In this document: piece by piece, positions 9,286 to 17,565 of the stretch
Layout of the letters: every line of letters starts with the position of its first letter
Numbering within the stretch: the stretch's first letter is position 1
Assembly (NCBI GenBank): GCA_043820025.1
Contig: JBDRED010000002.1
Span: forward strand, 1-28,595
DNA length: 28,595 nucleotides
Direction of reading: 5' to 3'
DNA from: JBDRED01 sp043820025 [NCBI: Elusimicrobiota bacterium]
Lineage (GTDB): Bacteria > RUG730 > JBDRED01
Made by a program: the position numbers and the translations under genes
Notes under the pieces: generated by a model
Seen by the model: only the letters and a program-made list of their open reading frames with translations
Database searches by the model: none
Told to the model about the DNA's origin: nothing

Positions 9286-10927
9286 TGACTCAGATAATAT
9301 CACTGTCTCAAGTATAACTTCAAACGGTAAAATATATTCCGTCGATATAATAGAATCCGGGTCAGGATTTAAACTTCCTGACGGTAGTCTGGTACAAGGC
9401 TCAGGTGATTTAGGTAAATGGACAGAAGGCGCAGGTAATATAATTTACTACAACACTGCGAATGTAGGAATAGGCACAACAAATCCTGCGGCCAAGTTAG
9501 ATGTTAATGGAAGTATAGAAACAAATTATGGTGTTATGGCTGTAACAGGAGTATTCAGCGGAGCAGTAACAGCAGACAGAATAAATGTAGCTACAGTAGC
9601 AGCAACAACAAATCAGGGTTTAAGACTTGTAGACGATGGTGGAAACTTAGGATTAAAGGTTCTTGATGGAGGAAATATAAGATTAGGAGCAGGAAGAGCT
9701 TTCACATTAGGAGATTCGGCAGATAGCAGGCTTTTTAGTATGTATTATTCAGCTGCGCCGGAAATGATATTTAAAAATGAATCAGGCAGTAAATGGACAA
9801 GATTTATAGAAGCATCAAGTAAAAATGTTTTAGGTATATGGGGAAGCGGAGATTCAAGCGGAGTTATTGTAAGTACTTATGTAGCAAGTCCCCCTGTTAA
9901 AGGATTATGGGTCCAAGGCAATGTAGGAATAGGAGCAGGAAATTACGGAGCAACAACATCAGAGCTGGAAGTCGCAGGACGAATAGAAGCATCGTCTTCA
10001 ATGAAAGCTCCGCAAATAAACGCGTTAGACGCAAACGGATTAAAATTATACGACGACGCTGCGAATGGAATATTTATTAAAGATGGCGGCAATGTAGGAA
10101 TAGGCACTGAAGTTCCTACTGGGAAATTTGATGTATATGGAGGCGGAATTAAATGCAGGGTTGGAACAGGGGTGAGCGATGGTATAATAGTGCAGAGCAC
10201 AACAACTCTCTCAAGGCGTATAGGAATGATTCCAGGTGATGATAATGTAGGGCTAATATTTAGAAATGATGGGACAGGGCATAGAGGAATAAGGTCAGAC
10301 GGATCAAAGTTTGAATTTATGAATGCAGGAGTATCTGCTGTAAATCCTGATTTATGGACAACTATTTATATGACTCTTGACAGCAATGGAAATCTTGGGA
10401 TAGGTACAACAGCGCCAACAGCTAAATTAGATATTATACAATCAGGGTCAGTTGCAGGATTAAAGGTTAGCGGTGGAACAAATTCTTATATGTTAACAAC
10501 AAATGGAACTGTTATAAATAAACTTCAAGTTATAGATGCAATCAATGTGGGAACAATTGGGAACCAAACAGGGCATAGACTTGATGTAATCACTAACAAT
10601 ACAGCGAGAATATCAATTGAGGGTGGCGGCAATGTGGGAATAGGTATAACAAATCCTGTAGGATTGTTTCAAGTCGGAATAGGAACAATGACAGTATTAA
10701 GTAATGGCAATGTAGGAATAGGAACAACAAATCCGACTGAGAAATTGTATGTAAACGGCAACATAAGAATTATAGGCACAGGCACAGCTCTGCCTTCGGC
10801 CTCAGTAAATTACAGAGGGACATTGTATTTATTGCAGGGCGGTACGGGAGTTACTGATAAATTGTATTTATGCATGAAAACAGACACTGATACTTATGTT
10901 TGGGTCTTGGTTTCTCTTGGCAATTAG
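9167..10927 (+). CDS. Secreted VGIGTT-repeat fibre-like protein without S74 domain
   Basis: 586 residues with a signal peptide (MKKILLAIIVFIILPAFLYC, where the Cys could be a lipobox-like residue but the context APD is atypical). About six 'NVGIGTTNPxxKLDVxG' repeats are spread along low-complexity Gly/Asn/Thr-rich beta sequence. The end 'RGTLYLLQGGTGVTDKLYLC...WVLVSLGN' resembles short C-terminal modules of fibre proteins; unlike its paralogue at 14396 it has no S74 chaperone or coiled coil. The first ~40 residues and two internal blocks are nearly identical to that paralogue, including at DNA level, which points to recent duplication or gene conversion. The kelch gene begins 24 bases downstream and is probably in the same transcript. 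Role: likely surface filament or adhesin, function unproven. Confidence 0.75.
   Translation: MKKILLAIIVFIILPAFLYCAPDVTIKLETNNGSSTLNVTDSDNITVSSITSNGKIYSVDIIESGSGFKLPDGSLVQGSGDLGKWTEGAGNIIYYNTANVGIGTTNPAAKLDVNGSIETNYGVMAVTGVFSGAVTADRINVATVAATTNQGLRLVDDGGNLGLKVLDGGNIRLGAGRAFTLGDSADSRLFSMYYSAAPEMIFKNESGSKWTRFIEASSKNVLGIWGSGDSSGVIVSTYVASPPVKGLWVQGNVGIGAGNYGATTSELEVAGRIEASSSMKAPQINALDANGLKLYDDAANGIFIKDGGNVGIGTEVPTGKFDVYGGGIKCRVGTGVSDGIIVQSTTTLSRRIGMIPGDDNVGLIFRNDGTGHRGIRSDGSKFEFMNAGVSAVNPDLWTTIYMTLDSNGNLGIGTTAPTAKLDIIQSGSVAGLKVSGGTNSYMLTTNGTVINKLQVIDAINVGTIGNQTGHRLDVITNNTARISIEGGGNVGIGITNPVGLFQVGIGTMTVLSNGNVGIGTTNPTEKLYVNGNIRIIGTGTALPSASVNYRGTLYLLQGGTGVTDKLYLCMKTDTDTYVWVLVSLGN
9896..10059 (+). repeat. 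Internal block shared by the two VGIGTT paralogues, copy 1
   Basis: 164 bases matching 15083-15246 with one difference visible (ATGAAAGCT versus ATGAGAGCT). A shorter shared block lies at about 9544-9611 and 14725-14792. Sequence between the blocks is diverged and of different length, so the genes are mosaics. Confidence 0.85.
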
Positions 10928-10951
10928 TGTGGGGCGTATGGAGGGGTAATT

Positions 10952-13900
10952 GTGTTAAAATTAAGCAAACTACCTGTATTGTTTTTTTTTACATTTAATA
11001 TTTTAAGCGCAAATATTTCTGCTTACGCAAATTCGGCAGTCGCATACGCTAATACAAACACAATAAATTATATTTTGGAAAATTTTAAAGTTCCGGAAGT
11101 AGCAGAAAAAATCAATAACACAAGTAAAATAGAATTTGAACAAACAAACCAAATAATTAAACTAAAAAAATCTTTATCATACTCGTCAAATAATCAAAAG
11201 AATTTAAAATCAGCAGAGATAAAAGCGTTAGAATTAATAGAAGCGCGTTCATGTGAACTAGATTTTCCGGAATTTGTATTTTCAAAAAACATTATTGACG
11301 GATATACAGTAAAAACTAAAAATAATGAAATAAAGATAAAACATGTTTTAGCAAAAAATGTTAAGAGCGTTGCAGGCAACGGAATAATAATTTATAAAAA
11401 TGCGTACAAAGCATCAGATGTTTTATATGCGTTTGGAAACAGCTCGTGCGAAGAAATGATTCTTTTGAAAAACAATAAAGCTCCGACAAGATTTGAATAT
11501 GATTTTGGGAAAAGCAGTGTCAGCGTAAATGTAAAAGGCGAGCTTGTAGTAGACGGACTAATTTTCACAAGACCAATAATAATTGATTCAGAAGGAAAAA
11601 AGATAAATGGAATGTATGAAGTAAAAAACAAGAGAGCGATTTTAGGTTTTTCAAATAAAGATTTAAAATATCCATTACTTGTAGATCCGACTTGGGTGGC
11701 TACTAATTCTATGGCAAACGCAACAAATTATAGAACATTAACATTACTGCCAAGCGGCAAGGTGTTAGTAGCAGGCGGTTATAATGGCACTTCTGCCTTG
11801 TCCGCATGCGAGCTCTATAATCCGTTATACGGAACATTTTCTAGTACAGGTTCAATGGCAACTGCAAGGCAGCTGCATACAGCGACATTACTTCCAACAG
11901 GTAAGGTGCTCATCACAGGCGGAGGTTCTGCAACCTGCGAGCTTTATGATCCTGATTCAGGAACATTTTCAAATACTGCTGCTTTGCCGTCTGACAGGAG
12001 CTATCATAGCGCAACATTGTTATTAAACGGCAAGGTCCTTGTAACAGGAAATAATAGTTGTGTATTATATAATCCAACTACAGGAACTTTTTCTAGCACA
12101 GGTTCTATGAAGGTTACTGCAAGGTCGAGGCATACAGCAACATTACTGCCAAATGGCAAGGTATTAATGGCTGCAGGTTATAGCGGCAGCGCAATAAATA
12201 CAGCTGAATTATATGATCCTGATTCAGGCGCATTCGATTATACAGGTTCTCTTGGGACAGCAAGAGAGAGGCACACTGCCACATTATTGCCGAACGGTAA
12301 GGTATTTATTGCGGGTGGTCAGTCGATTACACAGTGCGAGCTGTATAATCCGGATACAGGGACATTTTCAAATACTGCTGTGCTATCATGGGGATGTCGT
12401 AATGCAACAGCAACATTACTGCCAAATGGCAAGGTTCTAATAGCAGGCGGTTTTAACGGAAATATTTTTACGAGCGTGTGTGAAGTTTATGATCCCGCAT
12501 CAGGAACACGTACAAGGGTTGATAATATGATTAATTATAGATGTTATCATTCCGCAATTTTATTGGACAATGGCAAGGTTTTAATAACAGGCGGACAAGG
12601 GAGTGGTGGATATCAAAATAGCTGTGAGCTTTATAACCCATCACTTGGAACATTTTCTTCTGCAAGTAATGATATGGGAACAGTAAGAAATTTTCCTACA
12701 GCAACATTACTGCCAAATGGCAAGGTGTTAATAGCAGGCGGTTATAGTGGTTCTACAAATCTTACAAGTTGTTTAATTTTTGATCCTGCAGGCAGTGGAA
12801 CATTCTCATCTACCGGTAATTTAATAACAGGCAGATATCAACATACAGCAACATTACTGCCAAATGGCAAGGTGTTAATAGCAGGCGGTTATGGCAGTGG
12901 AACAACAATACTAAGCAGCTGCGAGCTTTATGATCCGTCTGAAGGAACATTTTCAAGCATTGGTTCTCTTAATACTGAGCGGCGGTATCATACAGCGACA
13001 TTACTGCCAAATGGTAAGGTTCTAATGGCCGGAGGCACTACAACTACAGACGGATATACGGATACATGCGAACTTTATAGTCCATCGATAGGGACATTTG
13101 CATATACAAGTAATAATATGCCTACAGGAAGAAGTTATCATGCAGCAGTATTGTTAACAAACGGCAAAGTTTTAATAGCAGGCGGTTATGATGGAGGGGA
13201 TTTAGCTACTTGTTTGCTTTATGATCCGACAGCAGATACATTTACAAGCACAGGTTCTCTTTCAGAAACGAGAAGTCATTATGCAGCAACTTTATTACAG
13301 AATGGGAGAGTGTTGTTATCAGGAGGCTTCAGAGCTGCTGGCGGCGTATATATAAATACTTGGGATCTTTATGACCCGACATCAGGCGCAAATGGCCAAG
13401 TTATCGCAACCGGAAATATGACTAGCGAAAGGCGCGCGCATAGAGCAATATTATTGCCAAATGGGAAAGTGTTACTAGCCGGAGGATCAACATCCATTGG
13501 GCCAACGGTTCTTAGTAGTACTGAACTTTATGACCCCGGATTAGGTTCTAATGGGACATGTATAGCTTCAAGTAATATGACATCAGCGAGAGATTATCAT
13601 ACAATGACATTATTACCAAACGGCAGGGTATTAATAGCAGCCGGAGGATATACAAATACAGCTGAAACAGCAAGATACACGGAATATGATTATACAACTT
13701 ATTCATCAGTTATGCAGCCTCTAATCTCTACTCTTGAGGGCTCGTCAAGTTTTCCTATTAAACTTACAAGGAATAGGCCTTTCACAATAGGGGGATCTAG
13801 ATTCAAGGGCTGTGGAGAAGCTTCTAGCAGTTTTAATCATTCGAATTCTGCTACAAATTATCCGAGGATTTATCTAAGAAAGATAGGAGATTATGCTGAT

Positions 13901-14257
13901 GCAAGAATAATAGATTTAACAGCTTTGCAATATCCAATGAATGACTGGAGCGCGACTGACACAGCTGTTACCTTTAATATGCCTGGAGATATGGAAGAGG
14001 GTCATTATTTATTGTCTGTTAATGCAAGCGCAGTTCCGTCTGATTCACAGATTGTGTATTTTAGAGAAATTCCAACCAGTTCATCATATACAACCATGTC
14101 AGGTAGTGCTGAAAATTGGGAATGGAATACAGCTGGCACAGGTGATACTGTAAGGTCCGGATCGCCGCAAGCATGGACATGGCGGACTTGGGATCCGGAA
14201 TCCGGCAGAAAGGTTCCGCAGGGAAATGCGCAAGACTGGTCGTGGGAATATGAATAG
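10952..14257 (+). CDS. Secreted kelch-repeat protein with galactose-oxidase-like C-terminal E-set domain
   Basis: 1101 residues. GTG is the start: GGAGGGG (10940-10946) lies five bases upstream and a hydrophobic signal segment follows (KLPVLFFFTFNILSANISAYA). Residues ~50-240 form an unrecognised Lys/Asn-rich region. Residues ~247-900 contain 14 kelch-like units with the core 'HTATLLPNGKVLIAGG', each followed by 'CELYDPxxGTFSSTGSM', enough for two propellers of seven blades. About 920-1045 resembles the E-set domain that follows the propeller in galactose-oxidase-like proteins. I do not see evidence for the Cys-Tyr copper cofactor, so enzyme activity should not be assumed. The end carries three Trp motifs (ENWEWNTAG, QAWTWRTWD, QDWSWEYE). 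It sits between two fibre-like paralogues and is likely exported with the first. Confidence 0.82.
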   Translation: MLKLSKLPVLFFFTFNILSANISAYANSAVAYANTNTINYILENFKVPEVAEKINNTSKIEFEQTNQIIKLKKSLSYSSNNQKNLKSAEIKALELIEARSCELDFPEFVFSKNIIDGYTVKTKNNEIKIKHVLAKNVKSVAGNGIIIYKNAYKASDVLYAFGNSSCEEMILLKNNKAPTRFEYDFGKSSVSVNVKGELVVDGLIFTRPIIIDSEGKKINGMYEVKNKRAILGFSNKDLKYPLLVDPTWVATNSMANATNYRTLTLLPSGKVLVAGGYNGTSALSACELYNPLYGTFSSTGSMATARQLHTATLLPTGKVLITGGGSATCELYDPDSGTFSNTAALPSDRSYHSATLLLNGKVLVTGNNSCVLYNPTTGTFSSTGSMKVTARSRHTATLLPNGKVLMAAGYSGSAINTAELYDPDSGAFDYTGSLGTARERHTATLLPNGKVFIAGGQSITQCELYNPDTGTFSNTAVLSWGCRNATATLLPNGKVLIAGGFNGNIFTSVCEVYDPASGTRTRVDNMINYRCYHSAILLDNGKVLITGGQGSGGYQNSCELYNPSLGTFSSASNDMGTVRNFPTATLLPNGKVLIAGGYSGSTNLTSCLIFDPAGSGTFSSTGNLITGRYQHTATLLPNGKVLIAGGYGSGTTILSSCELYDPSEGTFSSIGSLNTERRYHTATLLPNGKVLMAGGTTTTDGYTDTCELYSPSIGTFAYTSNNMPTGRSYHAAVLLTNGKVLIAGGYDGGDLATCLLYDPTADTFTSTGSLSETRSHYAATLLQNGRVLLSGGFRAAGGVYINTWDLYDPTSGANGQVIATGNMTSERRAHRAILLPNGKVLLAGGSTSIGPTVLSSTELYDPGLGSNGTCIASSNMTSARDYHTMTLLPNGRVLIAAGGYTNTAETARYTEYDYTTYSSVMQPLISTLEGSSSFPIKLTRNRPFTIGGSRFKGCGEASSSFNHSNSATNYPRIYLRKIGDYADARIIDLTALQYPMNDWSATDTAVTFNMPGDMEEGHYLLSVNASAVPSDSQIVYFREIPTSSSYTTMSGSAENWEWNTAGTGDTVRSGSPQAWTWRTWDPESGRKVPQGNAQDWSWEYE

Positions 14258-14310
14258 GGACCAGCCATTCTTAAAAATCTTCACAAAAAATTCATGTTTT
14301 TTACAATACT

Positions 14311-14514
14311 TTCGCTTGTTTAAAGATAGGATTATGCTTCAATTATAATAGTAGGGATAGATTTATTATGCGCTGTCTTTTAGTAAGGAGTATGTATGAA
14401 AAAGATACTGTTGGCAATAATAGTATTCATAATACTGCCGGCCTTTTTATACTGCGCGCCTGACGTAACAATCAAGCTGGAGACAAACAACGGCTCAAGC
14501 ACACTCAATGTAAC
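14311..14514 (+). repeat. Duplicated promoter, leader and signal-peptide block, copy 2
   Basis: Near-identical copy of 9082-9285 at an offset of 5229 bases. It includes the TATAAT at 14344-14349, the AAGGAG ribosome site and the first ~40 codons of the 14396 gene. The pair is in direct orientation and flanks the first fibre gene body plus the kelch gene, so recombination between copies could delete or amplify both. Confidence 0.9.
14316..14349 (+). promoter_or_regulatory. Putative promoter of the second VGIGTT paralogue
   Basis: Same -10 TATAAT (14344-14349) and same weak upstream region as the 9087-9120 promoter. Both fibre genes are therefore expected to respond to the same signals. Confidence 0.5.
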
Positions 14515-17377
14515 AAATTCAGACGACATCTCAGTATCAAGTATCACATCAAGCGGCAATGCATATTACAAAGGAGATATAAATACGACTTATGGGGTAA
14601 GAGCAGCCACAGGAGTATTTACCGGAGCAGTAACAGCAGACAGTTTAACAATAGCAAACAATATATCAGGTTTAAATGTTACTGGAACAAATGGATTAGT
14701 AACGACATACGGTGTTAGCGCAGGAACAGGAGTATTCAGCGGAGCAGTAACAGCAGACAGAATAAATGTAGCTACAGTAGCAGCAACAACAAGTCAGGGA
14801 TTAAGGCTTGTAGATGATGCGGGGAATTTAGGGTTTAAAATTGCTGATGGTGGTCAACCAGAAATAGGTCAAGGTAAAACATTGTCAATTCCAAATATTT
14901 ATGGAGGCGCTCTTAAATTTACATATTCTGCATATCCAGAAGCTCTTATACAAAACACATCAAACGGTAAGTGGACAAGATTTACAGAGTCAGCAGGAAC
15001 AAATGTTATGGGTATTTGGAATGCTATTAATAATGCCAGTGGTGTTGTAATAAGCACATATACAGTTGGAGTAACTCCCCCGGTTAAAGGATTATGGGTC
15101 CAAGGCAATGTAGGAATAGGAGCAGGAAATTACGGAGCAACAACATCAGAGCTGGAAGTCGCAGGACGAATAGAAGCATCGTCTTCAATGAGAGCTCCGC
15201 AAATAAACGCGTTAGACGCAAACGGATTAAAATTATACGACGACGCAACAAATGGAATATTTATAAAAGACGGCGGGAATATAGGAATAGGAACAACAGA
15301 TCCGGTTTTTAAATTAGATATGGTAACAGGAGATTTTGCATTACAAATGAGAAGAAGTAACTGGACAAATTCATTTTTTTGGTTAACTAGCGGATTAGCC
15401 GGTTCGGAATCTTTGTCACATAGGTGGTATACTATCCCTATTTTAACTGAGTACAGTAACGGAACATCAATATTTAACCAGAGATTAGGTGTTAATGTAT
15501 CATCTGCTACATTAACAGGTTTAGATAGATTTGTCGTTGGAGGAAATATTTTAGCAACAAATATTACAGGAACAAACGGATTAAATACGACTTATGGAGT
15601 AAGCGCAGGAACAGGAGTATTTACAAGCACAGTCACTGTTTTTGCACTTGACACAGGACAGGGAGCAAATGAATTGTATGATATGGATCAGAATATGAAA
15701 ACAACAGATAATGTGCAGTTTAATGTATTAACATCAAGCGCAGTAAAAGCTGCAAGTTCAAATGGATTATATTTAATTGACGATGCAAATAACGGAATGA
15801 TAGTTCGTGACGGAGGCAATGTAGGAATAGGAATAACAAATCCAGGATCAAAACTTGAAATTAGGAATGATAGCACAGATTTTATATCACACAAATTTCA
15901 AACTAGTGGTAGCGGAGAATTGCAAATGCTTGGTTGGGCTTCAGGATGGAATATTAATGCGCTAACTACTGGAAAGAATTTGTATATTAATCGTGATGCA
16001 AGTTCAACCTCGGATCTTTATCTAGGGCGTAATACTTACGAATTATTTATTGATGGCGCAACTGGCAATGTAGGAATAGGCACAACAAATCCAAGTGCTT
16101 TGCTGGATCTATATAAATCAACTTCCGGGGAGTATCTCAGATTATCAGGCGGAGCTGCTCAAACATATATGACATTTTTTAATGGAGCTACCAGGCAGGG
16201 CTATATTGGCACAGGCGGATCCGGCAATGACACAATATTAAATTCGGATTTTAACCTTACTTTGCAAGCTGGAGGAGTAAGTAATAATGGAATTACAATA
16301 AAAAGTGACGGGAATGTAGGAATAGGAACGACAGATCCGGATGGGAAATTAAGAGTTAATAGTTCTGTTAGAAGTAATGAAGCGTTCATTATAGATGGTC
16401 CTACCGCAAAAATGAGAATGACAACAGGAAGCAATGCTACATATATACAATCAGGCACAACTGAAACAGGTGGATCAACAGCGGATCTGCATTTTACAGG
16501 TTGGTTTGCTTCAGGTTATCATATGACAATAAAAGGGTCAAATGGGTGGGTAGGAATAGGCACAGTATCTCCGGGAGCTCCACTTCATATAGATAATGGT
16601 ACAAGCTACAGCTCTACGTATGATGATTATCTTATACAAGATGGTGTGCATAATATAACTGCGCAAAGTTGGTCGGCTAATATATCAGTTAGGGCTGCTT
16701 ATGGTTATTTCGGTTCAGGATTTTATACATCTTCTGACAAGCGCATAAAAAATATTACAGGAATATCTAACATAAAGAATGATTTGGACTTAATAAATAA
16801 ATTAAATGTTGTAGATTATAAATATATAGATTTTAGGGAACAAGGAAATACGCCAAAGAAAGGTTTTATAGCGCAAGATGTGGAAAAAGTATTTCCACAA
16901 GCAGTATCTACAACTGTTGGGTTTGTGCCGAATGTATATGAGTCTTCAAAAAAAATACAATTTAATGAAAAGACAGGAGAATTAACAGTAAAAGCGTTAA
17001 AAAAACATGATTTTAAAGAAGGTGATAAAGTAAGAATAATAACAAGGAATGGGGCAAAAGAAGAGAAGGTAGTAAAAATAAATGATGATACGACATTTGT
17101 GGTCGGGAATTTTACAAAAAAAGATTTAGGTAAAGATGATAACGTTTTTGTATTTGGGAAACATGTGAATGATTTCAAAACAATAAATTATGATGAGATA
17201 TATGCGGCAGGCATAAGCGCGATACAGGAATTGAGCAAAAAGATGGACGAGAAAGATAAAGAGATACAAGAATTGAAAAACGAGAATAATAATTTGAAAT
17301 TAGAAAATACTGCTATTAAACAAGAAAATAAAGAGTTCTCAATAAGACTTAGCGCGCTGGAAGAAAAGATAAAATGA
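14396..17377 (+). CDS. Secreted VGIGTT-repeat fibre protein with S74 chaperone domain and C-terminal coiled coil
   Basis: 993 residues with the same signal peptide as the 9167 gene (MKKILLAIIVFIILPAFLYC). The body has about six 'NVGIGTTxP' repeats and 'TTYGVSAGTGVF' modules. From about residue 775 there is a peptidase S74 domain: SSDKRIKNI with Ser780 and Lys785 spaced as in the family's catalytic dyad, then VDYKYIDF, and KGFIAQDVEKVFPQAV. A ~75-residue insertion (about 850-925, including KHDFKEGDKVRIITRNG) separates this from the helical end, which starts near NYDEIYAAGISAIQEL and forms a long coiled coil of E, K, N and L heptads. S74 domains trimerise fibres and self-cleave. Nearby genes are not phage genes, so a cell-surface fibre is more likely than a tail spike. 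Confidence 0.82.
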   Translation: MKKILLAIIVFIILPAFLYCAPDVTIKLETNNGSSTLNVTNSDDISVSSITSSGNAYYKGDINTTYGVRAATGVFTGAVTADSLTIANNISGLNVTGTNGLVTTYGVSAGTGVFSGAVTADRINVATVAATTSQGLRLVDDAGNLGFKIADGGQPEIGQGKTLSIPNIYGGALKFTYSAYPEALIQNTSNGKWTRFTESAGTNVMGIWNAINNASGVVISTYTVGVTPPVKGLWVQGNVGIGAGNYGATTSELEVAGRIEASSSMRAPQINALDANGLKLYDDATNGIFIKDGGNIGIGTTDPVFKLDMVTGDFALQMRRSNWTNSFFWLTSGLAGSESLSHRWYTIPILTEYSNGTSIFNQRLGVNVSSATLTGLDRFVVGGNILATNITGTNGLNTTYGVSAGTGVFTSTVTVFALDTGQGANELYDMDQNMKTTDNVQFNVLTSSAVKAASSNGLYLIDDANNGMIVRDGGNVGIGITNPGSKLEIRNDSTDFISHKFQTSGSGELQMLGWASGWNINALTTGKNLYINRDASSTSDLYLGRNTYELFIDGATGNVGIGTTNPSALLDLYKSTSGEYLRLSGGAAQTYMTFFNGATRQGYIGTGGSGNDTILNSDFNLTLQAGGVSNNGITIKSDGNVGIGTTDPDGKLRVNSSVRSNEAFIIDGPTAKMRMTTGSNATYIQSGTTETGGSTADLHFTGWFASGYHMTIKGSNGWVGIGTVSPGAPLHIDNGTSYSSTYDDYLIQDGVHNITAQSWSANISVRAAYGYFGSGFYTSSDKRIKNITGISNIKNDLDLINKLNVVDYKYIDFREQGNTPKKGFIAQDVEKVFPQAVSTTVGFVPNVYESSKKIQFNEKTGELTVKALKKHDFKEGDKVRIITRNGAKEEKVVKINDDTTFVVGNFTKKDLGKDDNVFVFGKHVNDFKTINYDEIYAAGISAIQELSKKMDEKDKEIQELKNENNNLKLENTAIKQENKEFSIRLSALEEKIK
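15083..15246 (+). repeat. Internal block shared by the two VGIGTT paralogues, copy 2
   Basis: Matches 9896-10059 at an offset of 5187 bases, smaller than the 5229-base offset of the upstream block, which shows that indels separate the shared segments. Confidence 0.85.
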
Positions 17378-17443
17378 TATTTATACACTTCTTTTAAGCC
17401 GCGCCAATCTAAATAAACCGGAATATTCTTTGGGTGAAAATCC

Positions 17444-17497
17444 ACATTTCACTGCAACTTCGCTTATTTTCGCCTTATAATTCTTTAATTATAATGG
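17444..17497 (+). repeat. Degenerate third copy of the fibre-gene upstream region
   Basis: The stretch 'catttcactgcaacttcgctt' to 'ctttaattataatgg' follows the same order as 9062-9122 (catttttcactgcaaattcgctt ... ctttaattataatag), with a diverged middle. A TATAAT is present at 17490-17495. It precedes the AddB-like gene rather than a fibre gene, and another promoter lies between. Confidence 0.5.
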
Positions 17498-17531
17498 ATG
17501 CGGAATAAACTCCGGCCGGAATCTTAGCAGC

Positions 17532-17560
17532 TTGCATTGTTTTTAAGCATAAATTATAAT
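17532..17560 (+). promoter_or_regulatory. Sigma70-type promoter giving a predicted leaderless mRNA
   Basis: TTGCAT (17532-17537), a 17-base spacer and a perfect TATAAT (17555-17560). The ATG begins at 17566, only five bases after the -10, so transcription should start at or next to the start codon. No Shine-Dalgarno sequence is present. The 29-base element is almost the same as the one at 23818-23846. Confidence 0.75.
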
Positions 17561-17565
17561 ACTGC

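Noticed and set aside
10952-14257. Active galactose oxidase
   Set aside because: Only the kelch propeller and the C-terminal E-set layout match; I could not identify the Cys-Tyr copper-radical residues.
16816-17178. A 120-codon open frame on the minus strand
   Set aside because: It lies wholly inside the S74 fibre gene, antisense, with no ribosome site and a composition expected of a shadow frame.
8-17377. Prophage tail region, because of VGIGTT repeats and S74 domains
   Set aside because: The proteins have signal peptides, and no capsid, portal, terminase, integrase or lysis genes appear; kelch, FN3 and PorV-like neighbours indicate cell-surface proteins.
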